Source: Zygaena filipendulae
Taxonomy: Eukaryota > Arthropoda > Insecta > Lepidoptera > Zygaenidae
Assembly (NCBI GenBank): GCA_907165275.2
Contig: OU015657.1
Coordinates: 10,625,001 to 10,689,000 of the forward strand
Direction of reading: 5' to 3'
Length of the DNA: 64,000 nucleotides
Below are positions 13,001 to 22,565 of this stretch, one piece after another; within the stretch, counting starts at the first letter, position 1, and the number at the start of each line of letters is the position of its first letter. Made by a program: the position numbers and the translations under genes. The notes beneath the pieces are model-generated. The model was not told the DNA's origin and ran no database searches. It saw only the letters and a list, made by a program, of their open reading frames with translations.

Positions 13001-16000
13001 AAATTATTTAATGTGAAATAGTCTATTCACCCCCATACAAACGAACGGCCTTTTGTATACGTATAATGACGAGGACAGAAAATGCATCGCAAATCGGTAC
13101 TATTTGACTCTGTTTTTTTTTAAATATTTTTTTTAACCCGGCGCGGCGTGACGGTGTTGCAAATTGCAATGCTCACGAATATATTATGTTGTATTATATT
13201 GTAAGGCCGTATGCAAGTGAGATAGCTAGATGTGGCGGTGGCCAAAGTACAACGCACCGGTTCCATGCATAGTGGAACCGGTTTGAAGATGATTTTCTTA
13301 ATGATACATACTTTGAGAAGTGCAAACCAGACTTAAGATATGAAGGTACCGCCGCTGAAACGAGGTAAAAGGAGTCGCTTCGCCTGGGCCAAATCATAGT
13401 GCGCCATCATACAATGCACCGCCACGTCAACAAAAGCAGTGGTCAAAGTTAGTGCAATTATCAAAGTTGTATTTCTTTTGACGTGTTGAGAGAATTTTAC
13501 TAGGCTACGGAAATGGGATGCATGCTAACCGAAATTCAATAAGTTGGGACATTGATAACGTCAAAACTTTTGATAGGTATGTGTACAATGTACATGCCCG
13601 CTTTTTTTTTGATTCGGATCTGATTTGAAGCGAACGGTAAACTTGTGATATTGTTAAAAAAAACGAACCTAGATAAATCTGGTTGTGACCTGGAAAGGTT
13701 GAGTTTCTCCTTGCTGAGCTTCGGTTTGGCGCCCTTGGTGCGTTCGTCGCGGGCGGGCGGGGCGTGCGGGGCATGCGGGGCGCGCGGCGAGGCGGGCGGC
13801 GGCGGCGTGGGCCCGCGCGGGGTCGGCGACTGCGCCACCTCCTTCGCGAGGTGCTTCAGCACCGACGATTGGTTGAGGAAGTCGTCCGGGATCTCCGTGA
13901 TTTCCTATTTAATTGTTGAATACGGAAACATAAAAACTACACTTCATCTGAAAAGTGTATTTGAACAGTGGGTATTGCAGTGCACCATTGCCAGGTTGGT
14001 CAGTTGTTATTTTACAGACAAATAAGGTAGTCGCTGGGGTATGAAAATCAAAATTCTAATTAGTACGTCGTATTTTTTGCTTTTTCAAATTAATAAAAAT
14101 AAACATAGATAAAGCGCAATAAGTTTAGGGTGGAGGACTCGTCACGTCACGCGAAATTTCAACTCAATGTATCGCCGTTATTTTTTGATTACGTAAAAAA
14201 GCGAAAAATACGTGTCCAATATTTTTTATTAATCTACACGACAGCTAAAAAGAAAATTTTGTCAACTAGCCAATTATGTAAGAGGCAGAAAACTAAGTTA
14301 ATAGCTGGTACAAGCCAGACATATCTGAATATCTATGATTACTACACACAAAAAAATTTGATATTACAATTCCTACCTGCACTCCAAGATCAGGTGGACT
14401 AGTGTATATTCTCTGCCCACCGATATCAATGTAATTGGTCGTTGACTGAACATTTTGTTCTTTGTGGCTTTTTGGCAGTGGTATGCCACTGGGTTTCTTG
14501 CCAATCTCACTCTTCTTTAATGTGTGATAGGGAGAAGATTGAGTGTTCGAATGTTTTACTTCACTACTTGTTCGTTCGTGTTCTCTGGAAAGTTACATAC
14601 TCAGCTCAGCATTAGTCAATAATTGTAATCACATAGAAGTTGCTTTGAATTACATAGGATAAGTAGTTGGAATCTCCATTACAAACATGAGGTTTTTTGA
14701 TATTAGTACACAAGTTTTCTGATGCTTTTGTAAGATTTAAAATACTATTAGGTAGGTACTAGACACTCGTATTACAAATAACAGTAATTACCGTATAGTT
14801 GCTGGTCGTGAGGGCCAAGAATCATCCTGATTGTGAATGATCAGTGTATTATAGGAAGAAGAGGAGACATCTAATGAACTACGGTTGCTATTACTACCAC
14901 CCACAGAGTCCTTCAAGGAGTTGCGATTGCTTCCTGTTACACTTTCCTGTAATTTACATGATAATTTTATGGTATATTTTATGGTAATATACATAAATCG
15001 CTGTATAGTATAAACAAAATTTTAACAAAAAAATTAAAATCGACTTCTATAAACACAAAACTAAAAAGCTAAAAATAACAAAATACTGATTTAATCCAAA
15101 AGACAAAAAATACATGTAATATTATTATTGGTTAGTGCTACCACTGATCGGTTTGAAGTCGGTGACAAGTCAAATATGGAGTGGGTAGATTGAGATTGTT
15201 ATAGAGATTGAGATTTAGAGAGTTATACGTCAACTCGCACGTATCAAACTCGTGAGTGCGCGCGAGTTGGCACCTTCCGTTTTTACCTACTTTTTTTGTC
15301 GTCAACTCGCTTGTACATGTAAAGTACAGTCAGATAAAGCTTGAAACTAAAGACTATAAATGTATTGTCCACGCTGGCCGCTGGCTGATTCGGATAAGTA
15401 GGTTCGGTAATAATTTAGATGATGATAAGCGAAATTCTGCAATCACATATTGTGATATTATTAAGATTAGGAGGTAGAAACATCTTTTGTTGACGACGCT
15501 TGAGTAAATTTTGCATAAAGAGCTCCCATACTAGTATTAACAATATTTTATTTTTATGTCCAGCTATGGTTTGATCATAATTTCATGATCATTTTATGTC
15601 GAAATTGGAAAACGAAGAGACAAGGACTTCACACTAGAAAATTACCTAATTTAACCTTCTAGTAGTCACGTGCAATCTCTGAGTCTGCAGCAAACTTATT
15701 TTCAGTAATTTCATAACAACTATAAGGAATAGGCGGTTTTCATTTATTCAGATAAAAGACTTTTCCTTATTATGTACTGTACAATTTAATTAAATCTGTA
15801 ATTGTTTTCTCAAACCAGATGTGTAAAGTTGCTGAATCATCGCACACAAGGCACAACTGCTTATGATCAGAGCAAGGTTGCAACCTCTGGCAGGTTGAGA
15901 TAGGTACCACTTACCACTATACTTACTTTAAGTGAATTCCTATTATTATTATTGTTGCTCTGGCTGAGATTCTCCTGTCCTTGTGGTTCCACTCTGGCTG

Positions 16001-17104
16001 TGTGTCGCACAACATATCGTTCTTCTCTTGACAAGTTCTCATTGGATGTTGACACATCAGTTTCACTGCCAGACAAGCTTTGTTGGAATCCACTTGGCAC
16101 TAAGTTAAAATAAAGGTGTTTCAAAATAATTATACTACTTATTTATGTTGGTACTAGATGTATTTGATTTCAAAGAAATCATGAAAAATAAAAAATACAT
16201 AATGTCTTCCAAAAGGAAGGTGTACAACATCGGTATATTATCCTGTCTAATCTACAGAAGTCAGACCTGGAGCCTAAATCCAAATCACTTCAAAAAATTG
16301 GTCACTTGTCAGAGAAGTATGGTACGAAGCATACTTGGACTTACACTAAATGATAGAAAAAGAGCTGAAGATATAAGGAAAATAACAAAAATAAAAGACG
16401 TAACGATTAAAATTTAGAAACTGAAGTGGAAATGGGCTTCACAAATATTTAACGACAAGGTGGATAAATGGAGGATACTAATAACAGAATGGGAACCACG
16501 AGGAAACACAAAGAGAAAAAGAGGCCTACAGCAAAAAAGGTGGTCAGACGAAATAAAGTTGCAGGCCCCCTATGGACAACAATGTCTCGTGAAATGAAGA
16601 ATGCTGGAGGAGGCCTACGCATCCAAGATGCACTGATAAATAACATGATTAAATCTTCTTAACAATTGCATGCTAATAAATTATTAATATTATTATGTAA
16701 ATTTGACATATTGTATAAATTGACATTACTTATTCAAATTATTTAATTTTATAATGAAAAATATTTTAATGTAATATGTAATGAAAAATATTATCAGTAA
16801 TAAAAGGCTAATAATAATAATAGATGTATTTGCTACTTTATTGAGTGGTCACAGATTTATTATTTTCTTCAAAGCATTATATTATTTTGATATGGCTATT
16901 GACTAGTCTATATTGAATCGCAACGATCGCAATAAGGACATTCACAAGAATTTTAACAGATTGTTTATGATTCATTGAATTGGTAGGTATGTGATTTGTT
17001 TTCTGTATAATAAGGACCTATAAGGACTTACCTTGTTGTTTTTGAGTCCGCTGAATGTTATTAGCAAACGACAGAAATCGCCCCGTTGGACGCATGGACC
17101 CCAT
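946..17104 (-). CDS. Amot: Angiomotin homologue (Amot), complete, 15 coding exons, 776 aa
   Basis: Coding exons in transcript order: 17104-17032, 16099-15927, 14946-14792, 14584-14377, 13904-13669, 11662-11473, 10358-10209, 9397-9280, 6741-6596, 5914-5775, 5163-4960, 4630-4496, 4116-3992, 1991-1860, 1091-946. All junctions are GT-AG, phases match, and the sum is 2331 nt (776 codons plus TGA). Identity rests on motifs colinear with vertebrate angiomotins: an N-terminal HTARVEPQGQE block (residues about 57-67), the coiled-coil stretch with EEVEKVRSAHEELV and RRLHDLNRALK (about 346-395), TALTNAQANVVRLEEE, ECAKWEQRYLEEA, EARSEKIRHMDELHLAQKK and SKVAERDAMIKVLQQ. In the family this is a cortical actin/tight-junction scaffold that binds YAP-type coactivators and LATS kinase in Hippo signalling. 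Oddities: I see no PPxY or LPxY WW-binding motif, and the protein ends in -DNYY rather than the vertebrate PDZ-binding -EYLI. Exons 1-4 are AT-rich, exons 5-15 very GC-rich. An additional upstream exon cannot be excluded. Confidence 0.9.
2436..3388 (+). repeat. Dispersed lepidopteran repeat, interrupted by a retroposon
   Basis: The left part (about 2436-2566: GGGTTGCGTACCCAAAGGG, then runs of GTCTGT and the words GAAATTTTCATAGATGATGT) and the right part (about 3222-3388: TTACAACAAATACTAAAAACA, ending GACTCGCACTTGGCCGG) are the two halves of one repeat that is widespread in moths. They are separated by a retroposon fragment. A partial copy in the opposite orientation lies at 25208-25300. The family is non-coding; its class (SINE or MITE) is not settled by this sequence. 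Confidence 0.7.
2567..3221 (+). mobile_element. 5'-truncated CR1/Jockey-type non-LTR retrotransposon 3' end
   Basis: The frame through 2570-2817 ends in a typical reverse-transcriptase C-terminus, with FSVQAVRLWNSLPVEVR and then a stop. A long 3' UTR and an (ATTCT)n tail at about 3203-3225 follow. TATTTC occurs at both ends (2561-2566 and 3222-3227), as expected for a target-site duplication. The element carries only the last ~80 codons, so it is a dead, 5'-truncated copy. Known CR1-like elements end in short microsatellite tails of this kind. Confidence 0.75.
3545..3990. repeat. 7-bp minisatellite (GTGGCGA/GTGGCGT)n
   Basis: About 440 bp of near-perfect heptamers alternating GTGGCGA and GTGGCGT. 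A higher-order pattern is marked by the variant block TGCAGAGTGGCGGGTGCCG at about 3658, 3807 and 3936. Because the unit is 7 bp, all frames cycle through the same codons and stay open on both strands; the resulting open frames are artefacts. The tract sits in Amot intron 13 and begins about ten bases after the 5' splice site of exon 13. Confidence 0.95.
4213..4277 (+). repeat. Diverged solo end of the foldback family found at 20181-21623
   Basis: GCGGCCGCACTGTC, then AGTGATTGCTTAATTTTAAG, then AACAAAACTGCCGCAAT follows the same order as one arm of the foldback units in the rhodanese intron, with many substitutions. No second arm is seen nearby. Confidence 0.5.
4340..4440 (+). mobile_element. 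tRNA-derived SINE-like relic
   Basis: GTGGTCGTAAGCCTCAGACC followed by GGGTTCGATTCCCGC looks like a tRNA-related head with an intact RNA polymerase III B box (GGTTCGATTCC). There is no cloverleaf, so it is not a functional tRNA gene. A second B-box-like word (GTTCGATTCCCGG) is at about 43445. Confidence 0.45.
5232..5353. mobile_element. Short MITE with ~26-bp inverted termini
   Basis: The left end, with TGCGCGCCAGATAAGTCTGC (from 5236), is matched in inverted orientation by the right end GCAGACTTATCTTGTGCGCA (5331-5350). There is no coding capacity. It is followed to about 5480 by a run of degenerate GGATATCCG/ATATCCGTATCCG words, which look like another low-complexity repeat. Confidence 0.6.
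6544..6590. repeat. GGTGAGC-type minisatellite next to an Amot splice donor
   Basis: Short GC-rich repeats (GGTGGGCGGTGAGCGGTGAGC and variants) start a few bases inside the intron after Amot exon 9. The setting resembles the larger heptamer tract after exon 13. Confidence 0.6.
6785..6930 (+). repeat. CCCGCGG-type dispersed element, partial
   Basis: Matches the common element of this window: ACCTGCGTTAATTTCGGAG, TTCCCGCGGGATTCCG, then the stereotyped downstream words. It lies in Amot intron 8. A shorter related piece is at about 6310-6400. Confidence 0.65.
7474..8010 (+). repeat. Two tandem copies of the CTAGCTGTCCC dispersed element
   Basis: Two ~265-bp copies (about 7474-7740 and 7749-8010). 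Each runs from CTAGCTGTCCCCCGCGATTT through GGAATTCCGGGATAAAAACT and ATCAAAATCCGT to GTCCATCGCGGACAAACAAC and GTGACACGTG. They are non-coding and in the large Amot intron 8. The family resembles the non-autonomous Helitron-like elements common in Lepidoptera; my class assignment is inference. Confidence 0.75.
8480..8970 (+). repeat. Two further adjacent copies of the CTAGCTGTCCC element family
   Basis: A diverged copy (about 8480-8750), with the variant tail TTGAGCCGTTGAAAGCGTAAC and AAACTCACTTTCGCATTTAT, is followed by a copy of the CGCGGACAAACAACG-tailed subfamily from 8751. The two subfamilies share the head but have different tails. Confidence 0.7.
8971..9208. mobile_element. 238-bp MITE, copy 1 (TGGACGCAGATAAGCAATA termini)
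   Basis: The left end TGGACGCAGATAAGCAATA and the right end TATTGCTTATCTATGTCCA are inverted repeats, with an additional internal GTTAACC/GGTTAAC pair. TATA flanks both sides (8967-8970, 9209-9212), a possible target duplication made inside the tail of the preceding dispersed element. A second copy, still very similar, is at 22333-22565. No coding capacity. Confidence 0.75.
9485..9640 (+). repeat. CCCGCGG-type dispersed element, partial
   Basis: Partial copy in Amot intron 7 with CGTAGTTCCCGCGGGAATCC and the ATGATCGGTTGAGTAATCAA tail. Confidence 0.65.
10011..10057. repeat. (GT)23 microsatellite
   Basis: A pure GT dinucleotide run in Amot intron 7. Confidence 0.95.
10378..10770. mobile_element. 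MITE carrying two inverted TGACGTCA boxes, full copy
   Basis: The ends are TTGAAAATCAAAATTCTAAT near AGTCCGTC on the left and GACGGACT near TTAGTCAACATGCCC on the right, so the element is a loose palindrome. The centre carries two cAMP-response-element-like TGACGTCA octamers about 45 bp apart. Other copies or pieces lie at 14035-14285, 30888-30965, 31822-32152 and 59085-59290. It is in Amot intron 6. Confidence 0.7.
11800..12230. repeat. Two partial CCCGCGG-type dispersed elements in opposite orientations
   Basis: A plus-oriented piece (about 11795-11935, GTTAATTTCGGAATACC then GATTCTAGGATAAAAT) is followed by a minus-oriented piece (about 12050-12215, ending AAAACCGCAGAGAACAGC). A run of CACGCA/CATGCA words lies between them (11930-12000). 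Confidence 0.6.
12299..12957. mobile_element. 659-bp MITE with long inverted termini
   Basis: Left end GTCGTGGCCACATCGTGGAT and then repeated TTTCATGAAATG words; the right end gives the inverse, finishing ATCTACGATGTGGCCACGAC. The paired arms extend about 70 bp with mismatches. It sits in an AT dinucleotide run, so the target duplication is ambiguous. The centre contains a GC-rich AGCGAGC island (about 12600-12650). A fragment of the same terminus is at about 27930-27955. Located in Amot intron 5. Confidence 0.7.
14035..14285. mobile_element. TGACGTCA-type MITE, shortened copy
   Basis: Shares ATGAAAATCAAAATTCTAAT, the AAGCGCAATAA block, the CACGTCACGCGAAATTTCAA block and the right-hand TATTTTTTATTAATCTACA with the copy at 10378-10770. 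The stretch between the two TGACGTCA boxes is deleted. Located in Amot intron 4. Confidence 0.65.
16160..16665 (+). pseudogene. Degraded RTE-type non-LTR retrotransposon 3' end
   Basis: Translated pieces match the C-terminal end of RTE reverse transcriptases: IGILSCLIYRSQTWSLN, then CQRSMVRSILGLTLNDRKRAEDIRK, then, after stops and frame changes, a TKRKRGLQQKRWSDE piece and a QDALINNMIK-like tail (about 16610-16660). Several stops and frameshifts show it is dead. It is in Amot intron 1, opposite in strand to the host gene. The same family is at 28590-29100. Confidence 0.75.
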
Positions 17105-18240
17105 GTTCACTTTCAGACGCTAAACCGAATATAATTTAGAAATAACTTCTACATTCAACTAAGTATAGCATTATTTTATCCGCGTAACTAAAAAAAATTA
17201 GCTTTCGGTTAACCAAAACCTTATTCAGGAAAAAATAATATCAAACAGGGCAGCTACTTGAATAGCAGACAGTCTTGTCGATTCGCACACGGCACAAGCA
17301 TAAAGCATAGTTGAGTAGAATTACAAATAATCAGGTAAGGTAAGACGCATTTACATAATTATAAACGATAATAATTATAAATCCGATCAGATTGAAAACA
17401 GCTAGATTTATTTTGCGTTTAAAACAGTTTATGATTTCGTGATTTCGTTCGTTCCAATCCCTTCTCTCTGGTTTCAATCACAGACGATTAAGAAGATGGT
17501 TTTCAATCGTCTTTTTCTCTTTTTTTTTTGGTGAAGTCTACCCGTAGACTTAGAAGCCCGTAAACGTTTTTTTTTTTTGGTGAAGTTTACCCTCTGGTTT
17601 ACCCCTTTCGGGGAAGGCAGAAGGAAATTAGTCCATACAGCCAATTCAGAGGTATATTTCTTCTTCTGTAGTTATTCACATCGAAATGCATTGGTGAGAT
17701 GCATTTTGATGCTTTACCGGAACTTCTTTTGGCAGCAAATCTTCACAGTTGAACCTTAATAGGACGCTCTGAGGGAAGTTGTATAGTAAAACGAAAACCT
17801 CCTGACGAATGCCCTATTTCATTTTCACTGTTCATCACTAATGGATCACTATTATGCAAAATCCACCATATTCACACAATACTAATCACGCTAAACTAAT
17901 TTGCAAAACAAAGAAATAAAACTAACCTCCGTCACTGTTAAAATCCGTAAAATTCTCCGTTCCCTCTTTTTTTTTGTTAAATTTACCCCAATGGGGAAGG
18001 CAAAGGGAGCTAAGTACATATAGCCAATTCAGTTGTATTTTTCTTCTTCTGAGAGTGCATTTCGATGCTTTACCGGAACTTTTGCCAGCAAATCTTCACA
18101 CTTGATCTTTTATCGGACGCTCTGTATAGCAAAACGAAAACCTGCCGACGAACACCCTATTTCATCTTATTTCACTGTTTCCGTCATGTTTCCGCACACT
18201 GTTCATCGCTAATTCTCTAAGTAGTTTGTGAAAACTGAAA
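17105..18240. promoter_or_regulatory. Shared upstream region of Amot and rhodanese 1, carrying two repeat copies
   Basis: The start codons of Amot (minus) and rhodanese 1 (plus) are 1.1 kb apart and face away from each other, so this interval must hold both promoters and 5' UTRs; I could not place a TATA box or start site. Two copies of a dispersed repeat occupy about 17560-17900 and 17965-18235. The repeat runs from a TTTACCCC...GGGGAAGGCA end through CTTCTTCTG, ATGCATTTTGATGC and TAGGACGCTCTG to ACTGTTCATCACTAATG. The same family forms the foldback at 42005-43095. Confidence 0.55.
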
Positions 18241-21200
18241 ATGTCTTACCGAATCATTTTTCGTGATATCTGTGCAATATCACACAGAATAATATTGAAA
18301 TCTGCAATTACCAATAATTTTAACCAGTGTGGTCGAAACCAAATAATTTTACGTAAGTATTGTTTTTTATATTTTTTTATAAATGTAAACTAGGTACTCA
18401 TTAATTAATATGAAAACATTTCTTATTTATAATTTAGGCTAGCAGTTGTAGCAAGAGCAACCAATAGATGGCTGTATCCAGAAATCCATATTATTATTTA
18501 CTAGCTGACCCCCGCGTTTTCACTCGCGGTAATTTCGGAGTACTCGCGGGAATTCCAGGATAAAAAGTACCCTATGTGACTCAGTATCACTTTAGCTTCC
18601 TATAAGTAAAAGAATTTTCAAAATCGGTTCAGTAGATCCAGAGATTATAACCTCACAAACTCCGGAGTTCCCGCGGGAATCCCGGCATAAAAAGTACCCT
18701 ATGTCACTAAGAATCACTGCAGCTTTTTAAATGTGAAAGAATTTTTAAAATCAGTTCAGTACATCCAGAGATTACCCCCTACAAACTCACAAACTCACTA
18801 ACCCCGGAGTTCCCGCGGGAATTCCGGAGTAAAAAATACCCTTTATCACTCTGGATCACTATAGCCCCCCCATAAGTAAAAGGATTTTCAAAATCGGTTC
18901 AGTAGATCCAGAGATTACCCCCTACAACGTCACAAACTCACAAACTCTCAAACCCACAAACTCACAAACTTTTGCTCTTTATAATATTAGTATAGATTTA
19001 TAATTTAATTCTTTATTACACATTTTTAAGCACAATATTACAATCCCTAAAGAAAAGGAAAATGCTAATGGCGCTAATTATTATTAGTTTTGTCTTTTAA
19101 TTGTTTTAAATTAATTCATTAATGTAAAGATTTGCATCTCATTTTTAGAATACTTATCTCAAAATGCCTTTGCCTCCCATGTTCACCGATATTACTGTGC
19201 ACAGCAAAAAATTGAACAAATGGTTGTTGATTATGATGATGTAAAAAGAGCAATAGCAAATAGAAATACCTTAATAATAGATGTAAGGGAAAATGATGAA
19301 GTTAAAGAAAATGGAAAAATTCCGAACAGCATCAATATACCAGGTAGTTAGTTATGTTGGTAAGATTTCCACTTATTATATTTTAGTATATCTACTTAAC
19401 TACATGAGTACCTAATGTTGTTTGGTCACACACTTGGTAACATGTTTTAACATAAAGAAAAGAAAGAAAAATGAAGAAAGAAAAATGTTTTCAGTGGGCC
19501 ATGTAGCTACAGCTCTTGGTACTGTGCCCAAAAGTGATTTTGAAAAAATTTATAAGAGATCAAAACCAACAAAAGATACAGAAATAATTTTCTATTGCAA
19601 GATTGGAAAGAGGTCTGGCATTGCACAACAAAAAGCACTTAACTTAGGCTACAAAAAGTAAGATTGGTTTTTGGATTATTATTTATTATGTTTGAGATTT
19701 TTTTTTAAAACACTGACATTTTTATGTAGTAAATAGTAATCAAAGATAGGTATTATAGGTATTCAGTTTAGTTGAATCTTTGCATAGGAACAAATTATTA
19801 TCCAGGTTTAGGATAGGCACCAATTTGTTTTTTTTACTAGATATCAGAGCCGTCTTTACCAGGGGGTGCAAGGGGTGCGGTGCAACTGTCGAGCGCTGAA
19901 TTTTGGATATTTCATTGAACCTAACGCCATTCGGCCATTGCACAGTTTCATATACTTGTTACTTATGACAAATATGTATGCGCAAGCAAAAAAAAAATAG
20001 TTATCAACAATAATTTTTTATTTTACTTTTATTACGCTTTCGGCGCTTGTCATACCGCATTACTACACTACACAAATAACAATTTTATTTAATACAACAC
20101 GCGCGCGGCAAAATCTCTAATCTCTAGTTTTGACACGTTGCCGCCCGGTCGCCTGCACTTGATCAAAATGATCTCTAACCGCCGCACTCAGAGTCGAATT
20201 TAATGATTACTTAGTTAAGTATAGATTTTCTTAAAAAATTATACTTAACTAAGTAATCATTAAAGTCGACTCTGAGTGCGGCCGTTAGAGATCATTTCTC
20301 TTTAAGTGCGAGCGCCCGGACGGCTATTTCAAAGGACGCAACAGACGTACAGGTGCCGCACCGCGCGCCCATTTCAAATGAATGAACTTACACTTTATTG
20401 ACTTACCGCCGCACTCAGAGTCGACTTTAATGATTACTTAGTTAAGTATAGATTTTTAAAACAAAACTGCCGCAATCACACAAGTTTAATAAATGTTAAT
20501 TGGCATTTAACTAATTAAGTTACATCTCATTAAATGCCAATTGACATTAATTTACTGAACGTCTTTGATTGCGGCAGTTTTGTTTTAAAAATCTATACTT
20601 AACTAAGTAATCATTAAAGTCGACTCTGAGTGTGGCCGTTAGAGATCATTTTGCTTCAAGTGCGGGCGACCGGGCGGCAATGTCAAAGGGCGCAATTACT
20701 CGCCTATGACAGACGCACAGGTGCCGCGCCGCGCGCCCATTTCAAATGAACTTACACTCTATTGACATACGGCCGCACTCAGAGTCGACTTTAATGATTA
20801 CTTAGTTAAGTATAGATTTTTAAAACAAAACTGCCGCAATCAAAGACGTTCAGTAAATTAATGTCAATTGGCATTTAATGAGATGTAACTTAATTAGTTA
20901 AATGCCAATTAACATTTATTAAACTTGTGTGATTGCGGCAGTTTTGTTTTAAAAATCTATACTTAACTAAGTAATCATTAAAGTCGACTCTGAGTGCGGC
21001 GGTAAGTCAATAAAGTGTAAGTTCATTCATTTGAAATGGGCGCGCGGTGCGGCACCTGTACGTCTGTTGCGTCCTTTGAAATAGCCGTCCGGGCGCTCGC
21101 ACTTAAAGAGAAATGATCTCTAACGGCCGCACTCAGAGTCGACTTTAATGATTACTTAGTTAAGTATAAATTTTTAAGACAAAACTGCCGCAATCAGAGA

Positions 21201-21974
21201 CGCTCAGTAAATTAATTTTAATTGGCATTTAATGAGATGTAACTTAATTAGTTAATTGCCAATTAACATTAATTTATTAAACTTGTCTGATTGCGGCAGT
21301 TTGTTTTAAAAATCTATACTTAACTAAGTAATCATTAAAGTCGACTCTGAGTGCGGCGGTAAATCACTACAATTAGGTGTAAGTCTAATCGCCGCACTCA
21401 GAGTCAACTTTAATGATTAGTTAGTTAAGTATAGATTTTTAAAACAAAACTGCCGCAATCAGAGACGTTCAGTAAATTAATGTTAAATGACATTTAATGA
21501 GATGTACCTTAATTAGTTAAATGCCAAGTAACATTAATTTATTAAACTTGTCTGATTGCGACAGTTTTGTTTTAAAAATCTATACTTAACTAAGTAATCA
21601 TTAAAGTCGACTCTGAGTGCGGCGGTAAGTTCATTTGAATTTACAGAAAATTATCAAAATTACGTGTATTGTGTTTTCTTGGTATCATAGGACCCCTTTC
21701 ATACTGCAGTGTCCCGTCGGTCGCGTGCCACACTGCAGTGTTAGAAAAAAACGAGGGCGCAGGCTGAGTCCCGCACCCCGATGCAGAATAGACTTATAAG
21801 ACGGCCCTGCTAGATATACTCTCTTACAAGATTCTAAACAAATGATTCTCTGATGCTTCTCCCTTTCACTCTAGATTTATACCTATGTATAGATTAACAT
21901 GCTTAATTTTTTTCAGTGTTAAGAATTATTTGGGCAGTTGGACCGACTGGAAGACAAAAATGCACTTGCAGTAA
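18241..21974 (+). CDS. Single-domain rhodanese (thiosulfate sulfurtransferase-like), 175 aa
   Basis: Exons 18241-18352, 19149-19343, 19495-19657, 21917-21974; GT-AG junctions with phases 1, 1 and 2, and the sum is 176 codons including TAA. The rhodanese domain spans about residues 65-170: DYDDVKRAI, TLIIDVREN, IPNSINIP, and the active-site loop YCKIGKRS with the nucleophile at Cys137, ending NVKNYLGSWTDWK. Family members transfer sulfane sulfur to thiols; the closest named relatives I know are the insect CG4456/Hsp67Bb and TSTD1 proteins. The basic N-terminus (MSYRIIFRDICAISHRIILK) suggests a mitochondrial presequence, which is inference. Intron 3 contains the large hAT-like insertion; intron 1 contains a tandem dispersed element. 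The paralogue is at 29202-30164. Confidence 0.88.
18498..18998 (+). repeat. Dispersed element with three internal tandem ~125-bp modules
   Basis: Head CTAGCTGACCCCCGCGTTTT, then three modules each holding a CCCGCGGGAATYCC word, AAAAAGTACCCTATG-like, CAGTAGATCCAGAGATTA and CACAAACTC words, and a tail TTTATAATATTAGTATAGAT. Lies in rhodanese 1 intron 1. The same modular subfamily is at 32200-32735, 37680-38412 and (single module) 49420-49625. Confidence 0.75.
20181..21623. repeat. Array of five foldback units inside the hAT-like element
   Basis: Units at 20181-20282 (internally deleted), 20408-20635, 20772-21000, 21126-21357 and 21391-21623. Each starts GCCGCACTCAGAGTCGACTT, continues TAATGATTACTTAGTTAAGT, then AAAACAAAACTGCCGCAATC, and ends with the inverse, so each ~230-bp unit folds on itself over ~75 bp per arm. 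The innermost sequence (AAATGCCAATT... and inverse) is itself self-complementary. Confidence 0.88.
20283..21125. repeat. Large perfect-looking palindrome (two ~353-bp arms)
   Basis: 20283-20635 and 20772-21125 are reverse complements: a 125-bp GC-rich spacer plus one foldback unit on each side, around a 136-bp centre. I found no mismatch in the portions I compared. The centre (20636-20771) is a diverged third copy of the 125-bp spacer, and another partial inverted copy abuts the first unit at 20137-20180. Confidence 0.85.
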
Positions 21975-22332
21975 CAACTTTGTATTTTTAATCAAATGGG
22001 GATTTGGGGAACTTGCACGATTTTTTTTCCAGTCTATTGTAAAGATTTAAGATATTTGGATAGGATAAAAGGCCTTCAAAAAAGAAATAAATGAAATAAT
22101 ACCTTTGTCCTATATCCATAAATAAAAGAGAGTGTTTCAAAGTTCCGCCAAAATGTGGAATGACGTCACCTGATAGAAATTTTAAATTACACCATTATGA
22201 ACCTACCTACCTACCTAGTACCTACCTCAGAAGAATAACTAAAGCAGTACCTACCTACCAAAGCTACCTACTCTCTGTCACTGGTCATGTGGCTGACAGG
22301 TAAATAACCTAAATACTTATCCAAATGCCAAA

Positions 22333-22565
22333 TGGACGCAGATAAGCAATAACATGTTAACACACAGAATTAAGTTACCTATTCAGAACGATTTATTGAG
22401 AGTTAGGGAACGTTTTTTAATTATGTGTTTACCTTATTACATTGTTAAAGTATATAACAAAATATTGAACATAAAAAATGTTGACACAAAATGGAGCTAT
22501 AATTTTAAAACACGATTTACTCAAAATTCAGTGTGGGTTAACACACTATTGCTTATCTATATCCA
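22333..22565. mobile_element. 238-bp-type MITE, copy 2
   Basis: TGGACGCAGATAAGCAATA to TATTGCTTATCTATATCCA, colinear with the copy at 8971-9208 including the GATTTATTGAGAGTTAGGGA block. No clear target duplication is visible. It is followed at 22570-22640 by a fragment of the TAGGACGCTCTG repeat family in reverse orientation, which is where the piggyBac inserted. Confidence 0.75.

Larger units (their letters stand above)
19845..21809. mobile_element. hAT-like non-autonomous element, 1965 bp, in rhodanese 1 intron 3
   Basis: The termini CAGAGCCGTCTTTA (left) and TAAGACGGCCCTG (right) are inverted repeats. They are flanked by a perfect 8-bp duplication, CTAGATAT at 19837-19844 and 21810-21817. 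An 8-bp target duplication with CAGRGCCG ends is the hAT hallmark. There is no transposase. The interior is filled by an array of foldback units and palindromic spacers, described separately. Confidence 0.82.

Noticed and set aside
13194..13397. Minus-strand 67-aa frame near a GAACCGG inverted pair
   Set aside because: No homology and no fit to the Amot reading frame; probably part of an unnamed repeat.
20181..21623. CRISPR-like array
   Set aside because: Units are ~230 bp, self-complementary and in a eukaryotic intron between hAT-type ends.
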